From contig DAOTVB010000105.1 in assembly GCA_034436755.1 (NCBI GenBank), positions 6,656-70,655 on the forward strand: a stretch of 64,000 nt of DNA. The letters are read 5' to 3'. The notes under the pieces are model-generated. The model saw only the letters and a program-made list of their open reading frames with translations, made no database searches and had not been told where the DNA came from. Both the position numbers and the translations under genes were made by a program. Of the stretch, positions 38,551 to 46,163 are shown piece after piece; the first letter of the stretch is position 1, and each line of letters opens with the position of its first letter. The DNA comes from CAKZQX01 sp034436755 (GTDB lineage: Bacteria > Chloroflexota > Chloroflexia > Chloroflexales > Chloroflexaceae).

Positions 38551-40100
38551 ACATACGACAGCTTCCCCATCCGAAAGGTGATATTCTTATTGTCGATGAT
38601 ATGGCGGCTAATCTACGCCTGTTATCGCGCATGCTGACCGATCAGGGATACAAGGTGCGGGCTGTAACCAGTGGTTCACGCGCGCTGGCCGCGGCCCAGG
38701 TCGTCTGCCCCGATCTTGTACTCCTGGATATACGCATGCCCGAAATGGACGGGTACGCAGTCTGCTCCGCGCTCAAGGCCAATGAGGAGACTCAGGATAT
38801 TCCGATCATTTTTATCAGTGCCCTGAATGAAGCGGATGACAAAGTCCATGCATTTCATGCTGGTGGGGTTGACTATATCACCAAACCATTTCAGTTTGCC
38901 GAAGTGCTGGCGCGAGTGGAAACGCATCTAACGTTGCGCCGGACACAGCAGCAACTGCGGCTGGCAAACCAGACGCTGGAAGAGCGGCTCGATGAACTGG
39001 ATCAGGCCAATCTACTCTTGCAGCAAGAAATTAAGCAGCGCCGTCTGGCGGAGGAGTTAGAGCGGCAGCGCACGCAGGAGCTCGAGGCACTGCGCACGAC
39101 CATGACGGAGATCTCGAGTGAACTGGATCTGACCCGCCTCCTGCAAGCTATCCTGGAACGCGCGGTGGCCCTGATCGGCGCAACTGACGGCGAGCTAAGT
39201 CTGTATGATGAGGGTCGCAATGATCTCCGCATTCTGACTACCTATAATGTGCGTCAGGCCTATGGAATGATCTGGCCCGTGATTGAACCGGCCTCGGCGA
39301 ATATGGTTATCACCAGCCGCGAGCCGCTGATCATTAACGGGTATCATAACTCCGTTGGCCATAGCTCCGACATGCCCGCGATAGTTCCACATGCAGTGCT
39401 GCTGGTTCCCCTGCTGGCCGGCTCACGCTTTATCGGTGTGATTGGCATCGGCGATACCAATCCGGAGCGCACCTTCAGTCCCAACAATGCCGAACTGCTG
39501 AAACTATTTGCGCAGCAGGCGACCATTGCCATCCAGAATGCGCAGTTGTTTAATGAGGTGCAAACTCTGGCAACCACCGATTCGCTTACTGGCCTCTTTA
39601 ATCGCCGCCACTTTTTTGAACTGGCACACCACGAGTTTGAGCGCGCCCGACGGACCGGCTATCCTGTGTCGGTTATTATGCTGGATGTTGATCATTTTAA
39701 GCTGGTGAATGACCAGTATGGCCACCAGACGGGCGATCGGGTGCTACAGACGGTAGCCGTTGGGTGTCGCAAGCTTTTACGCGCTGGGGATGTGTTGGGG
39801 CGGTATGGCGGCGAGGAGTTTGTCATTCTGCTACCCGATACCACGCTGGATCAGGCCGCGCAGGTGGCCGAACGACTGCGCCGGAACCTCGCGATGATGA
39901 AAATCGCAAGTGTCGATGAAAGCATTACCGTAACGATCAGCCTGGGCATTGCCACCCTGGATGCCGTAGATAATGACCTGGGGTTGGATACACTGCTCAG
40001 TCATGCCGATCAGGCGCTCTACACGGCCAAGCAGTCGGGGCGGAATCAGGTGGCGCGCTGGCAGGAGGTCATGCAGGCCTGCGGCTACCCTTCCGGCTGA
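38547..40100 (+). CDS. Response regulator with GAF and GGDEF diguanylate cyclase domains
   Basis: 517 residues. The receiver (about 10-130) has ILIVDDMAANLRLL, phospho-acceptor PDLVLLDIRMPEMDGY and YITKPF. A coiled coil (130-185) leads to GAF (190-345) and GGDEF (350-510) with TDSLTGLFNRRHFFELA and the intact active site RYGGEEF near residue 421. It should make cyclic di-GMP when phosphorylated. The ATGA overlap with the hybrid kinase strongly suggests a partner pair. No inhibitory RxxD motif is evident directly before the active site (VLGRYGGEEF). Confidence 0.92.
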   Translation: MNIRQLPHPKGDILIVDDMAANLRLLSRMLTDQGYKVRAVTSGSRALAAAQVVCPDLVLLDIRMPEMDGYAVCSALKANEETQDIPIIFISALNEADDKVHAFHAGGVDYITKPFQFAEVLARVETHLTLRRTQQQLRLANQTLEERLDELDQANLLLQQEIKQRRLAEELERQRTQELEALRTTMTEISSELDLTRLLQAILERAVALIGATDGELSLYDEGRNDLRILTTYNVRQAYGMIWPVIEPASANMVITSREPLIINGYHNSVGHSSDMPAIVPHAVLLVPLLAGSRFIGVIGIGDTNPERTFSPNNAELLKLFAQQATIAIQNAQLFNEVQTLATTDSLTGLFNRRHFFELAHHEFERARRTGYPVSVIMLDVDHFKLVNDQYGHQTGDRVLQTVAVGCRKLLRAGDVLGRYGGEEFVILLPDTTLDQAAQVAERLRRNLAMMKIASVDESITVTISLGIATLDAVDNDLGLDTLLSHADQALYTAKQSGRNQVARWQEVMQACGYPSG

Positions 40101-41419
40101 TGTCGTTCCGGGGCGGTTGTCACCGGCGTGTGGCCCAGGGCGGCTGCGAAGACCTGCGCCAGTGGCACCTGATGCGCACGCGCCAGGGCTGCGCAGTCCT
40201 CATACTCCGGAGCGCCGGCAACCACCGCGCCGCCGAGCAGCTTCTGCTTGAGGCGCACTGGTCCCCAGGGCGTCGTCACCTGGAGGGTGTGCCGATCAAC
40301 TGCCCGCCGCTCCATGTGTTCCCAGCGTATCCCCAGCGTGGGCGTCTCGCGCAACATCAACTCCGCCAGAGCGGCCACATCGGCGGGGCGGGCGAGACAG
40401 GCCAGTTGCGTGCCGGGGCGACCCTTCTTCATCACCAGCGGGGCAGCCCAGGCGTCCAGCCCTCCCGCCGCCAGCAACTGCTCGATCACATAGGCGACCA
40501 GTTCGCCGGTTGCGTCATCCAGGTTGCAGCGCAGTTCAACCACTGCCTCGTGGGTTTCCGGGTGCTGCTCATGCCGATCATTGTGCGAGTGAACATGCCC
40601 ATGGCTATAATGGTCATGGCTATGCCCATGGCTATGGCTATGGCTATGTGCGGGGGCAGCATCCGCAGGTTTGCTCCCCGCTGCATCCCCCCATTCGCCC
40701 TCCCCAGCGGTTGTGCCCAGCCAGACCCGCAGCCCATTTAACTGATCAAACTCTTTCTGTCCCAGGCCATAGCCCACCCGCTCGATATGCATAGCCGGCT
40801 GGGTGAAGTGGGCCAGTTCCGCCAGCAGTGCCGCCGCGCTTGGCGTCAGCAGTTCGCCCGAACTGACTCCCGGCACAACCGGCGCGCCAACCTCTGCCAG
40901 GAGCGCCAGTGTCGCCGGAGCGGGAACGGGCAGGCGGCCATGCTGCGTGGCAACCCAGCCGCGCCCGGTGGGCAGCGCCGAGGCGTAGACCTGTTCCACG
41001 CCGAGCAGTTCCAGCCCGGCACACACGCCCACCAGATCCACAATGCTATCGACCGCGCCGACCTCGTGGAAGTGAACATCTTCCACCGCAACGCCATGGA
41101 TCGCGGCTTCGACCCGCGCCAACCGCCGGAACGCTCCCAATGCCCAGGTACGCGTCCGCGTGGGCAACTGGTTGGTCTCCAGCAGTGTGCGAATATTCTC
41201 CCAGGTGCGCGCCGGGTGCGCGTGCTCGATCCGCACCCGCACCCGGCGGCCGGTCACATGGTGACTGACCACCCGCTGCTGCTCAATGGTATAACCGGAC
41301 AACGGCAGCGCTGCCAGTACCTGCTCCAGGGCGGTCAGTTCCAGCCCGGCATCAAGCAGACCGGCGAGCAGCATATCACCCGCCGCACCATGAAAACAGT
41401 CAAAGTAAGCGATTTTCAT
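40085..41419 (-). CDS. larC: Nickel pincer cofactor biosynthesis protein LarC
   Basis: 444 residues from the ATG at 41419; the upstream open frame is a translated repeat array. LarC inserts nickel into the pincer nucleotide in a CTP-dependent reaction. Evidence: the N-terminal MKIAYFDCFHGAAGDMLLAGLLDAG, EDVHFHEVGAVDSIVDLVG and ALPTGRGW. A His-rich nickel-binding linker follows (about 258-290, mostly HSHSHGHS), then the C-terminal domain with NLDDATGELVAYVIEQLL and KKGRPGTQL. In Lactobacillus, LarC is made from two frames by frameshifting; here it is one continuous frame. Its 3' end overlaps the convergent GGDEF gene by 16 bp. Confidence 0.9.
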   Translation of the reverse strand: MKIAYFDCFHGAAGDMLLAGLLDAGLELTALEQVLAALPLSGYTIEQQRVVSHHVTGRRVRVRIEHAHPARTWENIRTLLETNQLPTRTRTWALGAFRRLARVEAAIHGVAVEDVHFHEVGAVDSIVDLVGVCAGLELLGVEQVYASALPTGRGWVATQHGRLPVPAPATLALLAEVGAPVVPGVSSGELLTPSAAALLAELAHFTQPAMHIERVGYGLGQKEFDQLNGLRVWLGTTAGEGEWGDAAGSKPADAAPAHSHSHSHGHSHDHYSHGHVHSHNDRHEQHPETHEAVVELRCNLDDATGELVAYVIEQLLAAGGLDAWAAPLVMKKGRPGTQLACLARPADVAALAELMLRETPTLGIRWEHMERRAVDRHTLQVTTPWGPVRLKQKLLGGAVVAGAPEYEDCAALARAHQVPLAQVFAAALGHTPVTTAPERHQPEG

Positions 41420-41582
41420 GCGTAGTCCGTAGCCTGTAGTCCGTAGTCCGTGGTCTGTAGTCCGTAGTCTGTAGTCTGTAGTCTGTAGTCCGTATCCTGT
41501 AGTCTGTACAACTCGCGCTTCACGTCTCACGTTTCACGCTTCACGCCCCACGCCTCACGCCTCACGCCTCACGGTTCACGTC
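41420..41582. repeat. Two adjoining heptad arrays (GTAGTCC/T and CACGCCT)
   Basis: From 41425 to about 41510 the units are GTAGTCC and GTAGTCT variants. From about 41515 to 41590 they are CACGTCT, CACGCTT and CACGCCT variants. The arrays fill the complete gap between the larB stop (41583) and larC start (41419) and run a few bases into the larB C-terminus. Confidence 0.92.
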
Positions 41583-42305
41583 TCACGCCTCACGCTTTGC
41601 GCGGGCGGCTGCGACCCGGTTGGCGATGCGGGCGGCCATGGCTCCCGCGCCGATGCCATTGTCGATATTGACCACGGCCAGACCCGGCGCGCAGGTTTGC
41701 AGCATGCTCATCAGTGCTGCCAGCCCACCGCCACCCAGCCCATAGCCGACCGAGGTGGGCAGGCCGATCACCGGCACATCCACCAGGCCCGCCACCACTG
41801 AGGGTAGCGCGCCATCCATCCCGGCGGCGACGATCAGCACATCCACCGGCGGTTCGCCCAGCATGGCCGCCAGCGGCTCGTGTAGCCGATGCAACCCGGC
41901 CACACCCACATCATAGGCCGTCAGCACTACGCAGCCAACTTCGTGGCAGATCAGCGCAGCCTCCTCGGCCATCGGAATGTCCGACGTGCCCGCCGTCAGC
42001 ACGCCCACCCGCCCGTCGGTTGTGGCAATAGTGCCACCCGATCCGCGCACGACTGCCGTGGTACCGCTCTGCCCCGGCTCAACCTGACCGGGGAAGCGGG
42101 CATGCAGTGCTACCAGCAGTTCCGGCGACACCCGACTGAGGATGGCGCGGCCCTCACGTTCCAGCAGGGTGGCGGCGATTGCCAGGGACTGATCGATACT
42201 CTTGCGTTCGGCCAGGATAACTTCCGGAATGCCGGTACGCGCGGCTCGCTCCGCATCGGTACGGGCAATCTGGGTCAGCGCAAACAGATTATCGAGATGG
42301 TTCAT
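41583..42305 (-). CDS. larB: Nickel pincer cofactor biosynthesis protein LarB
   Basis: 240 residues. LarB carboxylates the pyridinium ring of nicotinic acid adenine dinucleotide, and its C-terminal half resembles PurE. Motifs: ARTGIPEVILAERKS, GTIATTDGRVGVLTAGTSDIPMAEEAA, DVGVAGLHRL, IVAAGMDGALPSVVAGLVDVPVIGLPTSVGYG and VVNIDNGIGAGAMA. It lies upstream of larC in the same orientation with only repeats between. LarE and the lactate racemase LarA are not in the window. The C-terminal AARAKREA is partly encoded by repeat sequence. Confidence 0.92.
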   Translation of the reverse strand: MNHLDNLFALTQIARTDAERAARTGIPEVILAERKSIDQSLAIAATLLEREGRAILSRVSPELLVALHARFPGQVEPGQSGTTAVVRGSGGTIATTDGRVGVLTAGTSDIPMAEEAALICHEVGCVVLTAYDVGVAGLHRLHEPLAAMLGEPPVDVLIVAAGMDGALPSVVAGLVDVPVIGLPTSVGYGLGGGGLAALMSMLQTCAPGLAVVNIDNGIGAGAMAARIANRVAAARAKREA

Positions 42306-42307
42306 AA

Positions 42308-42385
42308 GGGTTATGGGTTAATGGTTAACGGTTAACGGTTAACGGTTAACGGTTAACGGTTAACGGTTACGGTTATGGGTTAACG
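42308..42385 (-). repeat. Heptad array (AACGGTT)n
   Basis: About nine units of GGTTAAC/GGTTATG type sit immediately before the larB start codon, where the promoter and ribosome site should be. A normal Shine-Dalgarno is not visible; the array supplies AACCCTTATGAACC around the start. Confidence 0.9.
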
Positions 42386-42460
42386 GCTATAGTATAGCAT
42401 AGGGTTGCGGGGTGAGTGGCAGCGCTGGGGCAGCGCACACTGGCGGCGGCGTGGCGGGTT

Positions 42461-43075
42461 TTACGTTGTGGCAGGTTGGGGCGCATACTGCGCAAAAATT
42501 ACCTGTAGGACGCCGAGAATAGTCCTGATGTTATCAATATAGTAGCGCTCCTGATCGATGATAATATCATTCTGCTCCAGCTTGAGAAACTGCCAGATCT
42601 CGCCGGTTGTGACACAGCCGAAAATCGTCTCGATGCCGGTTGCATCCCGCTGGTTGAGCCGAAGCGCGCCCAGCATCTGGGCAACACACTGACCGAGCCC
42701 GGTTTCGATATCATTCTTCTTCGCCTCGATAATGCACACAATCGGAGCCTGGATCAGCGGCAGGGGTGGGGTTGCGGTAACGATAAAGTCGCACTCGCCG
42801 ATCAGACCGCTATCCGGATCAACATCCAGGCGCTGACCGGAGTAGATCGAAACGCTGTCGTGGGCAAGTTCACGGCTGGTCAGCAGGATCGGCACAATAA
42901 TAAACTCCGACCGGGCCTTCTCACTGCCCAGCGCCAGGGGCATGCCTTTGTCCAGCGCATCTTGCAACCAGCGCGGCAGATCCAGCGGCTGCACATCGGC
43001 AAACAGATGCGCCCGCCGAATGGTTAACCCGAATGCCCTACGTACACTGTCAAGCGTAAAGTTGCCATAGGTCAT
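42461..43075 (-). CDS. Hypothetical protein with PD-(D/E)XK nuclease-like motifs
   Basis: 204 residues from the ATG at 43075 behind a GGGAGG ribosome site. A possible restriction-endonuclease-like core: GECDFIVTATPPLPLIQAPIVCIIEAKKNDIETGLGQCVAQM, where Asp, then Glu-Ala-Lys, fit D-(x)n-ExK, and the following Gln matches the helix of this fold. Similar standalone proteins are frequent in Cyanobacteria and Chloroflexota. No methylase or other restriction gene is adjacent, so a defence role is only a guess. Confidence 0.65.
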   Translation of the reverse strand: MTYGNFTLDSVRRAFGLTIRRAHLFADVQPLDLPRWLQDALDKGMPLALGSEKARSEFIIVPILLTSRELAHDSVSIYSGQRLDVDPDSGLIGECDFIVTATPPLPLIQAPIVCIIEAKKNDIETGLGQCVAQMLGALRLNQRDATGIETIFGCVTTGEIWQFLKLEQNDIIIDQERYYIDNIRTILGVLQVIFAQYAPQPATT

Positions 43076-43259
43076 AGGCGCCTCCCTGTCACTCGCGTGA
43101 TCCCGAGATGATTGTACCATGGTATGTTCAACCTGCGTCTACCGGCAACGCACACGGAAGGCGTATGTTACAATCGGGGCATCACCCTGAGCAATCAGTT
43201 ATCAGCCGTCAGTGTTCAGCCTGGAACCTGACGAAATACGAATAGCTACCGTCGTGCTG

Positions 43260-43460
43260 CCTGATGAACGTTGCAAAAATAGCCCGGATATGAAATGACC
43301 TGGAATCCCGGCTTATGAACGTTGCGAAAATAGTCCGGATACGTAATTTTTCACTGGAGTCCCGGCTTTAGCCGGAGGATGCCTACCGGGACAGGGCACA
43401 GTGCTGGGAACGCCTGATCCGGCTGAAGCCGGGACTCCTGATCACCGTATCCTATAGGCG
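43260..43460. repeat. Family A palindromic element, copy A5, with duplicated left end
   Basis: The left end TGATGAACGTTGC(A/G)AAAATAG-CCGGAT occurs twice (43262 and 43314), suggesting one copy inserted into another. Inner arms GGAGTCCCGGCTTTAGCC and GGCTGAAGCCGGGACTCC follow. Decayed family C pieces flank it: CGTCGTGCTGCC on the left and CCGTCTGAAGGCAGCACTA on the right (43480-43497). Confidence 0.8.
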
Positions 43461-43578
43461 GTCGGGCTACTCGAAAACCGTCTGAAGGCAGCACTATGTG
43501 AGTTCCTGCCGGAGAGGGTCACATTTATACTGTTTGAGTTACACGGCGAGGGTTTTGTGAATTACGGAAGGGGGCATT

Positions 43579-45219
43579 ATGTCGATCCTTACTGCGTCAC
43601 CTGCCTGGAAAGCGCTGGAACAGCACTACCAGCAGATCGCCGGCCTGCATATGCGCGACCTGTTTGCGCAGGACGCCGACCGCTTCAAGCGTTTTTCGGT
43701 GCAGTTTGGGGATATTCTCCTCGACTACTCTAAGAATCGCATCACGGAAGAGACGATGCGCCTGCTCTTTCAACTGGCGCGTCAGGCGAATCTCTCCACG
43801 GCAATCAGGGCGATGTTTACTGGCGAGAAGATTAACAACACCGAGGGCCGCGCCGTGCTGCATGTGGCGCTGCGCAACCGCTCTAACCGGCCAATCGCGG
43901 TGGATGGGCAGGATGTGATGCCGGAGGTGAACCAGGTACTGGGCAAGATGCGCACTTTCAGCGACGCGGTGCGTTCTGGAGCCTGGAAGGGTTACACCGG
44001 CAAGCCGATCAATGCCGTGGTCAACATCGGCATCGGCGGGTCGGACCTGGGGCCGCAGATGGTGACGCAGGCGCTGACGCACTACACGAAACGCGATCTG
44101 CAGACCTACTTTGTCTCCAACGTTGACGGCACCGATATCGCTGAGACGCTGCGGCGGGTCAACCCGGAAACGACGCTCTTTCTGGTCGCCTCCAAGACCT
44201 TCACCACTCAGGAGACGATGACCAATGCACACACTGCCCGCGCCTGGTTCCTGGAGAGCGCAAAGGACGAGGCGGCCATCGCCAAACATTTTGCTGCGCT
44301 CTCGACCAATGCGTCGGCGGTGGAGAAGTTTGGTATTGACACTGCGAACATGTTTGAGTTCTGGGACTGGGTCGGCGGGCGCTATTCGGTCTGGTCGGCC
44401 ATCGGACTCTCGGTGGCGCTGGCCATCGGCATGGATAACTTCGAGGCATTCCTGACCGGGGCGCACCGGGTGGATGAATATTTCCGCGCCACACCATTCG
44501 AGGAGAATATCCCGGTAATTATGGGGCTGCTGGGCATCTGGTATAACAACTTCTTTGGCGCAGACTCCCACGCCATTCTGCCCTACGACCAGTACCTGGC
44601 GCGCTTCCCGGCCTATTTCCAGCAGGGCGATATGGAGAGCAACGGCAAGAGCGTGACGAAAAATGGTGCCTGGGTGGATTACTCCACCGGGCCGATCATC
44701 TGGGGTGAGCCGGGCACCAACGGGCAGCATGCCTTTTACCAACTGATCCACCAGGGTACGAAGCTAATCCCGTGTGACTTCCTGGCCCCGGTCAGGTCGT
44801 TCAACCCGGTTGGCGCGCACCATCCCATTCTGCTCTCCAACTTCTTTGCGCAAACCGAGGCGCTGATGCGCGGCAAGACCGAGGCTGAGGCACGCGCGGA
44901 GCTGGCTGCATCCGGGGTGAAGGGGGAGCAACTGCAGTTGCTGGTCCCGTCCAAGACCTTTCCGGGGAATAAGCCCACCAACTCGATTATGTTTAAGGAA
45001 TTGACGCCGGAGACACTAGGCTCGCTGATTGCGCTGTATGAGCATAAGATCTTCACCCAGGGCGTGCTCTGGCAGATCAACTCATTCGATCAGATGGGCG
45101 TGGAACTGGGCAAGCAGTTAGCGAAGGTGGTCGAACCGGAACTCCAGGGTAATGCGCCGGTGACTTCGCATGATGCTTCGACGAATGGACTGATTAATTT
45201 TTATAAGCGGATGCGGTAG
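43579..45219 (+). CDS. pgi: Glucose-6-phosphate isomerase
   Basis: 546 residues, the long bacterial/eukaryotic type. It interconverts glucose-6-phosphate and fructose-6-phosphate. Motifs are NIGIGGSDLGPQMV, SKTFTTQETMTNA, the signature SNGKSVTKNG, the active-site GEPGTNGQHAFYQLIHQG with catalytic Glu and His, and the C-terminal QGVLWQINSFDQMGVELGK with the signature Lys. GGAAGGGGG lies before the ATG. A 7-nt repeat array begins 3 nt past the stop. Confidence 0.96.
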   Translation: MSILTASPAWKALEQHYQQIAGLHMRDLFAQDADRFKRFSVQFGDILLDYSKNRITEETMRLLFQLARQANLSTAIRAMFTGEKINNTEGRAVLHVALRNRSNRPIAVDGQDVMPEVNQVLGKMRTFSDAVRSGAWKGYTGKPINAVVNIGIGGSDLGPQMVTQALTHYTKRDLQTYFVSNVDGTDIAETLRRVNPETTLFLVASKTFTTQETMTNAHTARAWFLESAKDEAAIAKHFAALSTNASAVEKFGIDTANMFEFWDWVGGRYSVWSAIGLSVALAIGMDNFEAFLTGAHRVDEYFRATPFEENIPVIMGLLGIWYNNFFGADSHAILPYDQYLARFPAYFQQGDMESNGKSVTKNGAWVDYSTGPIIWGEPGTNGQHAFYQLIHQGTKLIPCDFLAPVRSFNPVGAHHPILLSNFFAQTEALMRGKTEAEARAELAASGVKGEQLQLLVPSKTFPGNKPTNSIMFKELTPETLGSLIALYEHKIFTQGVLWQINSFDQMGVELGKQLAKVVEPELQGNAPVTSHDASTNGLINFYKRMR

Positions 45220-45221
45220 GG

Positions 45222-45242
45222 GACAGGCGACAGGCGACAGGG
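45222..45242 (+). repeat. Heptad array (GACAGGC)n
   Basis: Three units of GGACAGG/CGACAGG start 2 nt after the pgi stop. Confidence 0.75.
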
Positions 45243-45396
45243 GCACGCGGGCGGAGGCGTACAAGTGCGTCCGCCTACCCATCTTCTGCATCCTGGCGCG
45301 CGCAGCGGCTTTGCGGTACATTTACGCATCCGCCCAATTGCCGTATCTCAACACACTCGGCGGCGCGGCGGTGCGAAAAAATGCCCGAATCGGGAG

Positions 45397-45416
45397 GGAC
45401 GCGCACAAGCGCGTCC
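45397..45416. other. GGACGCGC hairpin
   Basis: GGACGCGC, loop ACAA, GCGCGTCC: an 8-bp stem related to the perfect hairpin at 31289-31318. The rest of 45243-45543 shows no gene; CAGGTTCT repeats (45505-45528) lie just before the next start. Confidence 0.55.
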
Positions 45417-45543
45417 ACTCTCAGATAATGGCGCATCTGAAGTATAGCAATACGCGGTAGAATAGAAGCATCGTCCGGCGTAGAGCGCACAGAGCGCAGC
45501 GGCTCAGGTCTCAGGTTCTCAGGTTCTTAATGGGAGAGGTTTT

Positions 45544-46059
45544 ATGGCAGAAGAGCAGGCGCAGAAACTGGTAGACCGCTTCGATATTCACCCGACGGCC
45601 TACATTTTTCCTCAGGTATTTATGAGCGGCACAATCACCATCGGCGCGGAGAGCAGTGTCTGGCCGATGTGCGTGTTGCGCGCCGAGACCGTCCCGATCA
45701 CGATTGGCGAGCGCTGCAATATCCAGGATGGCTGTATTCTCCACGGTGATCCCGGCTTCCCAATGATTATGCAGAACCGGGTTACGCTGGGGCATGGCGC
45801 AATTGTCCACGGGGCATTCCTGGAGGATGAGGTGCTGATTGGCATCGGCGCGGTGGTGCTCAACGGGGCGCGGATCGGCACCGGCTCGGTGGTCGGGGCG
45901 CGGGCGCTGGTGACGGAGGGAATGCAGGTGCCGCCGGGTTCGCTGGTGCTGGGCATCCCCGGCAAGATCAAACCGCTGCCGCCCGAACATGCGGGGCGCA
46001 TCGCCCGCACCGCCGAGCACTACGTGCAGCGGAAGGAGTTGTATCGGAATAGGAGTTAG
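45544..46059 (+). CDS. Gamma-class carbonic anhydrase family protein
   Basis: 171 residues forming a left-handed beta-helix of hexapeptide repeats plus a C-terminal helix. The three zinc/iron-binding histidines fit CILHGD, TLGHG and IVHG. The NIQD motif (Asn and Gln near the active site) is intact. The usual RGD/RAD trimer motif reads RAE here, a conservative Asp-to-Glu change. The protein could hydrate CO2 and so supply bicarbonate for acetyl-CoA/propionyl-CoA carboxylases of the 3-hydroxypropionate cycle; that link is inferred. Many family members have no measured activity. The start lies after GGGAGAGGTTTT. Confidence 0.85.
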   Translation: MAEEQAQKLVDRFDIHPTAYIFPQVFMSGTITIGAESSVWPMCVLRAETVPITIGERCNIQDGCILHGDPGFPMIMQNRVTLGHGAIVHGAFLEDEVLIGIGAVVLNGARIGTGSVVGARALVTEGMQVPPGSLVLGIPGKIKPLPPEHAGRIARTAEHYVQRKELYRNRS

Positions 46060-46160
46060 GGGTTAGAGGTTAGGGGTTAGGGGTTAAAATGAAGGCCAGA
46101 AAATCAACCGTTAACCCCTAACCGTTAACCCTTAACCGTTAACCCCTAACCGTTAACCCC
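46054..46160. repeat. Heptad-type arrays (GGTTAGG and inverted AACCGTT) forming a hairpin
   Basis: The GGGGTTAG units overlap the stop of the carbonic anhydrase-like gene. After a 30-bp centre, inverted TAACCGTTAACCCC units run to 4 bp before the stop of the convergent gene. The two halves can pair over long stretches. Confidence 0.85.
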
Positions 46161-46163
46161 TAC

